NCBI GenBank assembly: GCA_949286725.1
Contig: CASECZ010000003.1
Coordinates: 62,001 to 126,000, forward strand
Direction of reading: 5' to 3'
DNA length: 64,000 nt
Origin: an uncultured Clostridia bacterium
Lineage (GTDB): Bacteria; Bacillota; Clostridia; Christensenellales; CAG-917
Shown one piece after another: positions 52,554 through 61,217 of this stretch. Numbering within the stretch: the first letter of the stretch is position 1; each line of letters starts with the position of its first letter. The notes beneath the pieces were generated by a model. It was not told the origin of the DNA. It searched no databases and saw only the letters and a program-made list of their open reading frames with translations. The position numbers were made by a program, and so were the translations under genes.

Positions 52554-53430
52554 GTGTGACAAACGTGTTCGCAGTCCCGTATTCCGTTTTCGGGTTTATC
52601 TGTTTTGACCGCTTTGCAATTGCCGACTCGCCAGTAAATTCGCACAGGAACACACATTGGCTTTATTGTAGGTAAAACGTCTTACGGTTATTGTACGCAA
52701 TTATGTGCGCAGGACAGTATCTCGGTCAATACTTTTTTTCGTTTTTCAAGACTTCGGCTTAATTTCCCGAAAACGGGCGCTAATAGTTCCGATGGAGTTT
52801 TATAAGGCGGCGGCAAAGCGAGAGCAAGGGTTTGAGAGAAGAAAATCCGATAAACGCGTTGTGACCGCGATATCGTAAAAAAAAGCTTTCGCAAGGCGTT
52901 CAAATGCCTCGGAAAGTGCGAATCGGCGTTTTTTGCTGCAGCAATAATTGAAACTTACATTTTCAAAGACAAATGTTTGTGACTTGCAATTTGAAGCAAA
53001 CACGGCAAAAGACACGTAAATTGTGTTCAAAGGACGAAAATGCCTCAAAAGCTTCAAAATGTCTCGAAGTAGTCTGAATTGAACGTAAAAGTACTTTATA
53101 AAACGGCAATAAATTTAGCACTTCTCTTGATTTTGGTGTTTTTTGGAGAAGTAAACACAGTTCAAGTGCCAAACAATACTGTGGACAAGTCGCAAATTAC
53201 TTTTACATTTTCCCTTGGAAAAATCTATTATTTATAACAATTTTATCACCAAAATAACGAAAAAACGGCGTTTATGAGCGTTTTTTTGCCGAAATCAGCC
53301 GATTTTGAAGTGCACGGAAGTGTTTGTGGCGCAATTTATGATAATATTTTGCTTTTTCGCTTTGCGTTTTCGGTTAAACTGAATTTGTGCGTCAAGCGAC
53401 GGCAGGACGTTTCCTTGAGCCCGACGAAAA
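52554..53430. other. Gene-poor, AT-richer stretch between trpB2 and the ClC gene
   Basis: Almost 900 bp without a supportable gene on either strand. Open frames are short and lack ribosome sites. It carries copies of a motif shared with the stretch before the T-box (52887-52912 and 53045-53066; compare 50186-50211). Base composition is lower in G+C than the flanking genes. It may be decayed coding sequence. Confidence 0.5.
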
Positions 53431-53439
53431 TATTTTGTA

Positions 53440-53468
53440 TGTACAACTGTCGTTTTTTAGTGTATAAT
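53440..53468 (+). promoter_or_regulatory. Possible ClC gene promoter
   Basis: TGTACA (53440-53445), 17-bp spacer, TATAAT (53463-53468). The palindrome TTGTA-TG-TACAA (53435-53446) overlaps the -35. Confidence 0.45.
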
Positions 53469-53597
53469 CTTTGCTGTTGAAAATTGTACGTGCGCAAGTT
53501 GTGCGGCGCGCGCGTACGGTTTGGGACGCGGGTGTTGCAAACCGCTTCGACTTTTGCTTTTTGCGTTTGCCTTGCGGCATTCGCGTTCGGAGGACAG

Positions 53598-54971
53598 ATG
53601 AGAGCATTCAAATTCGATTATTCGGACATCACCGACGCATTGATTGCTCCGGCCGTGACAGATTACGTTTTCAGGCGCTTGTTGCCCGTGCTTTGCAAGA
53701 GTGCCGTTGCGGGTGTGGTCGCAGGCGTTCTCGTTACTTTGTTCAATCTGGCTTTGGAATATCTTTCGGAAATAGCGCAATATCTCGGCTACGAAGCGGG
53801 TGGCGGCAAACTGCCGCTTGCGACTTATATCCTCGTGATGGCTTTCGCGGCGGTATTTATGGCATTTTTCATTAAAGTTTTGCCCGAGGCGCGCGGAAGC
53901 GGCATTCCGCGCACGGAAGCTTTTATGTGCGGCAAAAAGAAACTGGACTGGAAAAAGATGTGTTTCGCCACGGTTGTGGGTAGCTGTGTTTCTTTTTTGT
54001 CGGGATTACCCGTCGGAGCCGAAGGACCTTCCGTTCAGTTCGGCGGCGGTCTCGGCGCTGGGGTTGAAGAGATGGGCGGCAATGACGAAAAAGCCAGACG
54101 TTACGTAGCAAACAGCGGCGTTGCGGCGGGCGTGGCAAGCGCGTTTATCGCTCCCGTGACGGGGATTTTGTTCGTAATGGAAGAAGTACAACGCAAATTC
54201 AACCCGCTTATGTTGGCATCGGCGTGCATTTCGGTTATTTACGCGATTACGTTGCGTAATTGCCTGGGTGCGGCGCTAGGTATGAAAGCTGTGTTTTTCG
54301 ACGTCGTCGGACTCGGCGTTATTCCTGTGGAAATGTGGTGGCTGATTTTGCCGATGGGCATTTTTGCGGCTGTCGCCGCGCGCATTTTCAATGCTTCCAT
54401 ACTGTGTATGGACAAACTTTCTTCGCGGTCGAAACTGCCTGTTTGGTCGTTCATACCCGTGCTGTTTCTCGTTGTTATGATTGTAAATATTTTTCTCCCG
54501 CAAAACATAGGCAGTGGTGCTACGATTATAAGTTCGATTTTTGACGGGGAATACTCCTGGCGGTCGGTGCTGCTGTTGCTTGCCGTAAAATTCGTCCTTG
54601 TGGTGCTGGTGTTCCGTGCGGCACCTACCGGAGGTATGATGGTGCCCATGCTGGCAATAGGCGCGATGATTGGCGCTTTGGTCGGATTTATAGGCACGGA
54701 AGCGGGGTTGCCCGAGGGAGCCATTCCTATGGCGGCACTTATAACGATGAGCGCATTTTTCGGATCGTGCATAGGCGCGCCGATAACGGTTGTGGCGTTG
54801 TTTGCCGAAACAACGGGAATTGTGGACTCCTATGTGTTGTTGCCGGTTGTGCTCACTGTGCTTGTTGCGCAGATAGTGAGCAAACTGCTGTTCCAAAAGC
54901 CTCTTTACGATACGCTTTGGGAACGCGACGTACGCCGTGAGGCGGCAAAATCCGCGGCCGCAAACGCATAA
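53598..54971 (+). CDS. ClC-family chloride channel/antiporter
   Basis: 457 residues with the expected number of membrane helices. The three anion-pathway signatures are visible: GSGIPRTEAF (GSGIP), GLPVGAEGPSVQFGG (GxEGP, whose Glu is the proton-gating residue) and APTGGMMVPMLAIGA (in place of GxFxP). The gating Glu suggests a coupled H+/Cl- (or fluoride-like) antiporter rather than an open channel. There are no C-terminal CBS domains. The ATG at 53598 lies four bases after GGAGG; a longer frame from 53484 is not supported. Confidence 0.94.
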   Translation: MRAFKFDYSDITDALIAPAVTDYVFRRLLPVLCKSAVAGVVAGVLVTLFNLALEYLSEIAQYLGYEAGGGKLPLATYILVMAFAAVFMAFFIKVLPEARGSGIPRTEAFMCGKKKLDWKKMCFATVVGSCVSFLSGLPVGAEGPSVQFGGGLGAGVEEMGGNDEKARRYVANSGVAAGVASAFIAPVTGILFVMEEVQRKFNPLMLASACISVIYAITLRNCLGAALGMKAVFFDVVGLGVIPVEMWWLILPMGIFAAVAARIFNASILCMDKLSSRSKLPVWSFIPVLFLVVMIVNIFLPQNIGSGATIISSIFDGEYSWRSVLLLLAVKFVLVVLVFRAAPTGGMMVPMLAIGAMIGALVGFIGTEAGLPEGAIPMAALITMSAFFGSCIGAPITVVALFAETTGIVDSYVLLPVVLTVLVAQIVSKLLFQKPLYDTLWERDVRREAAKSAAANA

Positions 54972-54998
54972 CAGAATTTTCAAAAAACAGGGGGAATT

Positions 54999-56267
54999 AT
55001 GAGCGAAAACCGACAGGCAATGAAAGACGTAAACGTGGTTTTGGTTCCCGAGGAACTGACCGCCCGTGCGAACAAAAACCTGAAAAGACGTCGTGCTTGC
55101 AAGGTTGTGTGCGCATTGGTGATTGTAGCGGTCGTGTTGACGGTGTTTTTCAGCGTCATATTGCAACCCGTTTCCCTCGGTGCGGGAAAGGGGAGCGTCG
55201 ACGGAAAGTACGGTTACGTGCTTGCGGATATAGAGGGGATTACGGAGGCAAACCCGCGTATCGTGGACATAGCGATGCTGGGAGCGCACGACGCAAACAC
55301 GAACTCACTCGAAGCCGACAATCCCGTCGACGGCTACGCGGCGAGCACCGTGCTCGGCAAAATACAGCCGCTTGTGAAAGGCTTTCAGTACAGGTTTGCG
55401 GTGACGCAACCCGTTTCGGTCGGTCAACAGCTTTTGCAGGGCGCGAGGTTTCTGCACCTGAAATACGCGGATTTCAACGGAGAATGGCTGGCGTCGCATA
55501 CGGTCGTCGGCGGCAAAGTGGAAAACGATGTGCTGGAAATTCTGCAATACCTCGACACGCACGTGGGCGAAGTGCTGATTTTGCTCTTTCACCCTACGTA
55601 TTTCGGCGAAGGCGCGGGGTATGAGAATTTTCACGACTGGCTGGCGACGGTGGAGTATAACGGCAAAAACATATACGATTACGTCTTTTACGACAAGGTC
55701 GACGTGTTCGGCGACGCGGACGGAGAGAACGACGGCGTGCGGATTTCCTCGCTGAGGTATAACGACGTCACTTTGAACGGCACGTCGTCGGGCGTCGTTC
55801 TGCTCGACAGAAGGGAAGTCAAGGTCACTCCCGACCCGAACCTGCCTCAAAGTCAATATTCGCAGTATTTTTACGATATGGACTGCAACGCTTTGCACGA
55901 GTGGCACAACCGCATGGGGTCGGACGTACTCATGGAGGAAATCAACGCCACATGCGAGGAAGTGGCGGCAGAGGATGCCGCAGGCAACATGCTGCACGTG
56001 AACCAGACGCAAGCGTCCGTATCCGCGGCATCGCTCGGGGATATATTCCGCGATATAGGCGCGTGGTCGCTTCTTAAATTCGCCGAAAAGCACAACGCCG
56101 CGCTGCTTGACAACCCCAACTTCGACAAATGGCTGTCCGTTATGCCGATATTCCAGGTGGATTTTCTCAACAGCGACTATAAGGATTTCAACAGAAGAGT
56201 CAACGAACGCATACGTTCGTACAACGAAAATCTGGTCGCATCGCTGATTGCAAACGACGGGGAATGA
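54999..56267 (+). CDS. Membrane-anchored PI-PLC X-domain-like phosphodiesterase
   Basis: 422 residues. A basic N-terminus (KNLKRRRACK) precedes one membrane helix (VVCALVIVAVVLTVFFSVIL, residues about 35-54), leaving the rest extracytoplasmic. The catalytic fold is PLC-like TIM barrel: AMLGAHDANTNS supplies the first His, GARFLHLKYADFNGEWLASHTVVG the second His, and VGEVLILLFHPTY the third strand. Phospholipase C X domains cleave phosphoinositides or related lipid headgroups by acid-base chemistry with two histidines. Substrate unknown. GGGGG lies before the ATG; a histidine phosphatase gene starts one base after its stop. Confidence 0.8.
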   Translation: MSENRQAMKDVNVVLVPEELTARANKNLKRRRACKVVCALVIVAVVLTVFFSVILQPVSLGAGKGSVDGKYGYVLADIEGITEANPRIVDIAMLGAHDANTNSLEADNPVDGYAASTVLGKIQPLVKGFQYRFAVTQPVSVGQQLLQGARFLHLKYADFNGEWLASHTVVGGKVENDVLEILQYLDTHVGEVLILLFHPTYFGEGAGYENFHDWLATVEYNGKNIYDYVFYDKVDVFGDADGENDGVRISSLRYNDVTLNGTSSGVVLLDRREVKVTPDPNLPQSQYSQYFYDMDCNALHEWHNRMGSDVLMEEINATCEEVAAEDAAGNMLHVNQTQASVSAASLGDIFRDIGAWSLLKFAEKHNAALLDNPNFDKWLSVMPIFQVDFLNSDYKDFNRRVNERIRSYNENLVASLIANDGE

Positions 56268-56268
56268 T

Positions 56269-56805
56269 ATGACTTTATACGTAGTAAGACACGGTCAGAC
56301 GGATTTGAACATCCAAAAAAGGATGCAGGGCAGAAAAGGACTTCCTCTCAACGCGACGGGGCTTGAACAGGCGCGCGAATGCGCAAAAAGCCTGGAAGGC
56401 ATAAAATTCGCCAGGGTGTTTTCCTCTCCGCAGGAAAGAGCGGTGCAGACGGCAAAGATAGCCTCGCACGGCGCCGAAGTCGAGACGGACGAACGCCTGC
56501 AACCGTTCGACGTAGGCAGTGCGGACAACCAGGTCATCGACGACACGATGAAACTGACGGTGGGGCTTATTCCAGACCCCGACTACTATACCGGCGTCGA
56601 AAATCCGCAGGATTTCATCGAGCGGGTGTGGTCGTTCCTGCGGGAACTGAAAGAGGAATACTCGGGCAAGGACGTCAATATTATGATTGCGGGGCACAAG
56701 TGTACGACGGGGTGCATTGACTGCTTCTTCAACGGATTGCCCGAGGACGGCGATTTCTTTTCGCGCTCGGTCAAGAATGGCAGATTCCGCACTTACGAGC
56801 TCTGA
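56269..56805 (+). CDS. Histidine phosphatase (phosphoglycerate-mutase-like) family protein
   Basis: 178 residues. The phosphohistidine motif is VVRHGQTDLN, at the very N-terminus as usual. FSSPQERAVQTAKI provides the second Arg, and IMIAGHKCTTGCI the second His. The fold transfers phosphate via a phospho-His intermediate; substrate unknown. It starts one base after the PI-PLC-like stop, so the two enzymes may act on the same phosphorylated headgroup, though that is only suggested by linkage. Confidence 0.92.
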   Translation: MTLYVVRHGQTDLNIQKRMQGRKGLPLNATGLEQARECAKSLEGIKFARVFSSPQERAVQTAKIASHGAEVETDERLQPFDVGSADNQVIDDTMKLTVGLIPDPDYYTGVENPQDFIERVWSFLRELKEEYSGKDVNIMIAGHKCTTGCIDCFFNGLPEDGDFFSRSVKNGRFRTYEL

Positions 56806-56856
56806 AAATAATAACGACAAATAGGTATAAATATGTGATAATATGCATAAAAACGA

Positions 56857-56888
56857 CAATTCGCCGCATAAAAATCGGCGAATTGTTT
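56857..56888. terminator. Bidirectional terminator
   Basis: CAATTCGCCG (56857-56866) with CGGCGAATTG (56876-56885) and TTT. It lies between the histidine phosphatase (plus) and the glycosyltransferase (minus). Confidence 0.8.
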
Positions 56889-56923
56889 CGTTTATGCAAA
56901 ACATATGCGAGCATTGTCTGGCG

Positions 56924-58006
56924 TCAGAGCAGGTTTTTGCTTTTGAAAAATCTGTCGTTGAAAACGACGGACGGGTCGTCGGGATTGATTTTCGCCGCCG
57001 CACGGTGGCATTCCAGTGATTTTTCGGTGTTGCCGTCGAACCAGTAACACTGAGTCAGGTCGATGAGCGGAGTTATGCCCCGCGTGTCGGGAGAATCGAA
57101 ATCGCCAAGGTACGAATAATTTTTGCATTCCAATGCGTTAGAATACCAGAAAATCGCCTGTTCCCATTTCTTTTGGGCACGGAAAATGTGCCCCAGTCTG
57201 CAAAGCACCGCGGAACGCGGCGGCCCGAAGTCGAAACTTTTGTACAGGATTTCGAGTGCTTTTTCGTCGTTCTTCATGACGGTGTAGCAGTCGGCAAGCA
57301 CTTTGCACGCCTCTATCTTGTTGACGAACCACCCCTCGTCGGAATATATCATCTTTCTGAGGACGGCTTCCGCTTCGGTGTAGAGTTTGTGATTGAAAAG
57401 TTCGCGCCCGTAGTAGAACATGTTGCGGGCGTCCAACTGCAATCCTTTTTCTAAGTTCTTTTGGTAGATGTCGAGGTTGCGCCTTCCGCGCGGTTTGTCG
57501 GAACGCAGATGTTTGACGGTGAAGTCGGAAAATTCCACGTTCTTTCCCGGGGTCACGCATTCGTGAACGCACCCCACCCATACGGGCGACGACGCCATTC
57601 GCAGTATGCGCTCGCGGAAAAAGTAGTAGGTCGGATTGCCTTTGTCGTCGAATGCCACGTCGTATCGGCAGTATACACCGTCGACGGGGTTTTCTTTGAG
57701 TTTTTCGCGGAGTTTCATCAGCCGTTCGAGGTTTTCGGCGTCGATATAATCGTCCGCGTCCAGCCACATTGCGTATTCGCCCGTCGCCTTGGAAAAGGAA
57801 AAGTTCCTTGCGGCGGCAAAGTCGTCCGTCCACTCGAAATCGAATATTCTGTCCGTGTAGCGCGCCGCGATTTCCTTCGTCGCGTCCGTCGACCCCGTGT
57901 CGACGACAACTATTTCGTCAACGCCCGTCTTTACGCTGTCCAGCAGCCGCGCGAGCACGCTTTCTTCGTCCTTCACTATCATGCACAGTGATAAAAAATT
58001 GTCCAT
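56924..58006 (-). CDS. Family 2 glycosyltransferase with TPR-like C-terminus
   Basis: 360 residues. An N-terminal GT-A domain starts LSLCMIVKDEESVLARLLDSV, with IVVVDTGSTDATKEIA and the DxD-type MWLDADDYID metal site. The C-terminal 170 residues look like tetratricopeptide repeats (NMFYYGRELFNHKLYTEAEAVL; ACKVLADCYTVMKNDEKALEIL; LCRLGHIFRAQKKWEQAIFWYSNAL). This architecture is common for peptide- or spore-coat-modifying glycosyltransferases. It is divergently placed 75 bp from a collagen-like protein rich in GPT triplets, a likely acceptor of Thr-linked sugar. The ATG at 58006 has GAGGTG upstream. Confidence 0.92.
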   Translation of the reverse strand: MDNFLSLCMIVKDEESVLARLLDSVKTGVDEIVVVDTGSTDATKEIAARYTDRIFDFEWTDDFAAARNFSFSKATGEYAMWLDADDYIDAENLERLMKLREKLKENPVDGVYCRYDVAFDDKGNPTYYFFRERILRMASSPVWVGCVHECVTPGKNVEFSDFTVKHLRSDKPRGRRNLDIYQKNLEKGLQLDARNMFYYGRELFNHKLYTEAEAVLRKMIYSDEGWFVNKIEACKVLADCYTVMKNDEKALEILYKSFDFGPPRSAVLCRLGHIFRAQKKWEQAIFWYSNALECKNYSYLGDFDSPDTRGITPLIDLTQCYWFDGNTEKSLECHRAAAKINPDDPSVVFNDRFFKSKNLL

Positions 58007-58081
58007 TCGCACCTCTTTCACACTGCATTTATATGATGTAGTAGAGAGTTTTGTTGTACATAAAAAACAGGAGGAATAAAT

Positions 58082-59216
<1,135 letters not shown>

Positions 59217-59244
59217 GGAATCAACCAATCCGTCGGAGGTGCAT

Positions 59245-59916
59245 ATGAGACTGCTTGTTGTGGAAGATGACGAGAAACTTGCAAAAATCTTGTCCGTGGC
59301 TTTGAGTGCCGTGGGCGACGTGGATATAGCCCTTTCGGGAGAAAAGGCGTTGCAGGACGTCGAAAAGACTTACTACGACCTCATCGTGCTCGACCTGATG
59401 CTAGGCAGACTGTCGGGTATGGAAACGCTCAAAGAGATACGGCGCACGCATCTTATGCCGATAATCATACTGTCCGCTTTGAGCGACATTGACAAAAAAA
59501 TCGATTGTTTCCGTCTCGGCGCGGACGACTATATGACCAAACCTTTTGCGAGGGAGGAACTTATGGCGCGCGTCGAAGCCTGTCTCAGGCGCACGGGCGG
59601 CAATTTCAGCAGTACTTACTACAAGTTCGGCAAAATGGAGGTCAACTACGTCAACAAGATGATGACGTACGACGGCAACTACGTGCCGATGAACCGCAAG
59701 ACGTACGAAATTCTAGAACTGCTCGTCCGAAACAAGGAAATCATAATGACGAAGCAACAGATATTCGACAGAATATGGGGTTACTATTCGACGACGGGGA
59801 CGTCCGTCATCGAAATCAACATATTCAGATTGCGCAAGATACTTGCCGAATACGGTCTGGACGTGCATCTGAAAACCATAAAAGCCACGGGGTATATGTG
59901 GACGGAGAAGGTGTGA
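59245..59916 (+). CDS. OmpR-family response regulator
   Basis: 223 residues. Receiver: acidic pair VVEDDEK, phosphoacceptor Asp in LIVLDLMLGRLSGME (near residue 51), Lys in YMTKPFAREE. The winged helix has MNRKTYEILELLVRNKEIIMTKQQIFDRIWG, with TSVIEINIFRLRKIL as recognition helix. The ATG at 59245 follows GGAGGTG. One base separates it from the kinase gene. Candidate binding boxes are four 11-bp-phased hexamers at its own promoter. Confidence 0.95.
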   Translation: MRLLVVEDDEKLAKILSVALSAVGDVDIALSGEKALQDVEKTYYDLIVLDLMLGRLSGMETLKEIRRTHLMPIIILSALSDIDKKIDCFRLGADDYMTKPFAREELMARVEACLRRTGGNFSSTYYKFGKMEVNYVNKMMTYDGNYVPMNRKTYEILELLVRNKEIIMTKQQIFDRIWGYYSTTGTSVIEINIFRLRKILAEYGLDVHLKTIKATGYMWTEKV

Positions 59917-59917
59917 A

Positions 59918-61156
59918 ATGATAAAAATCGACAAGGACATCAAAAAGCGATGGCTTACGTTCGCGCTGGTGAACTTCGTGCTCACCGTTCTGATTTTCGG
60001 GGCGGTGCTGGCGGGATTTTCCGCTTACGTCGTGATGGCGCAGCGGTCGCAGCTCGAAACGGGCGCACTCGCATACGCGCAGGAGCTCGCGTCGCTCGGG
60101 AAGGATAAACTCACTCTCATAACTTCCGAGGGCGCAGCATACATCGACGAGAACCCCTCTTTCTCTTTCGCGCTGTACACCGTGAGAAACGACGGCAGTA
60201 TAGGCATCGCCTCGGACGAACGCTTCATCGAAAACAACACTCCCGTGCTCGGAGGCAAGGCAGGGGAGTTCGCCGTCGAGGAAGTGGGCGGTCACAGGTT
60301 TCTCACCGTGGCGGTGGCGGTGAACGACAGCACGAACGACTACGTCAAGGTGTTTGCGCCCTTCGACGCCGTGGCTGCCGCCAACGAAACGATAAAGACG
60401 TACTGCGCGCCCTTTGTCGTGCTGTTCCTGCTGATAGCGGCGGCGTTCAGCCTCATCTGGGGATATCTGTCCATCAAGCCGATAATGTCGGGCTACATCA
60501 AGCAAAAGAATTTCATCAACGACATGTCGCACGAAATCCGCACTCCGCTCGCCGTAATCAAAGGCAACCTCGAAAACATACTCGCGATGCCCGACGCCAC
60601 GGTCGGTCAGGTGGCGGACATGTTGCAGGGCAGCCTTAAAGAGGTGGACTATATGTCCGACATCTCCTCGGGGCTTCTCAACATAGTGAGAGGCAGAAAC
60701 CGCAGCGGCAGCAAAGAGACGCACCTCAGCGACGTGGTGAGCGACGCAGTGGATATGTTCGCTGACATGGCGGCGATGAGCAACAAGTCGCTGGTGGCAA
60801 ACCTGGAATACTGCGACATACCCGTCGAGCGGGAGAAGATAAAACAACTGCTTTCCGTGCTCATCGAGAACTCGGTGAAGTACACGAGGGAAGGCGACAG
60901 GATAAGCGTCAGGCTCAAAAACACGAAGGACGGTTGTGTGCTCACGGTCTCCGACACGGGCATAGGCGTGCCCAAGAACGAACTGGAAAACATCTTCGAC
61001 AGATTTTTCAGAGCGAGCAACACGGAAAACATCGCGGGGACGGGTCTCGGACTGTCCATAGCGCAGGCAATCGTCGAGGGAATGGGCGGCACGATAAAGG
61101 CAGCGCCCAACGTTCCGAGCGGTCTGGAAATCATCGTGCAACTGAAACGAAATTGA
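59918..61156 (+). CDS. Sensor histidine kinase
   Basis: 412 residues. Membrane helices near residues 11-38 and 164-188 enclose an extracytoplasmic domain of about 125 residues. H-box NDMSHEIRTPLAVIKGN, N-box SVLIENSVKYT, G1 DTGIGV, F-box FDRFFRAS, G2 GTGLGLSIAQAI. No obvious HAMP domain follows the second helix. Partner of the regulator at 59245. The large lipoprotein gene begins 61 bp after the stop and may be in the same operon. Confidence 0.94.
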   Translation: MIKIDKDIKKRWLTFALVNFVLTVLIFGAVLAGFSAYVVMAQRSQLETGALAYAQELASLGKDKLTLITSEGAAYIDENPSFSFALYTVRNDGSIGIASDERFIENNTPVLGGKAGEFAVEEVGGHRFLTVAVAVNDSTNDYVKVFAPFDAVAAANETIKTYCAPFVVLFLLIAAAFSLIWGYLSIKPIMSGYIKQKNFINDMSHEIRTPLAVIKGNLENILAMPDATVGQVADMLQGSLKEVDYMSDISSGLLNIVRGRNRSGSKETHLSDVVSDAVDMFADMAAMSNKSLVANLEYCDIPVEREKIKQLLSVLIENSVKYTREGDRISVRLKNTKDGCVLTVSDTGIGVPKNELENIFDRFFRASNTENIAGTGLGLSIAQAIVEGMGGTIKAAPNVPSGLEIIVQLKRN

Positions 61157-61217
61157 CAAAACACGGGCGGTAATCGCCGAAAACGAGCGCATAAACATCG
61201 AATTGCGTTAAGACGTT

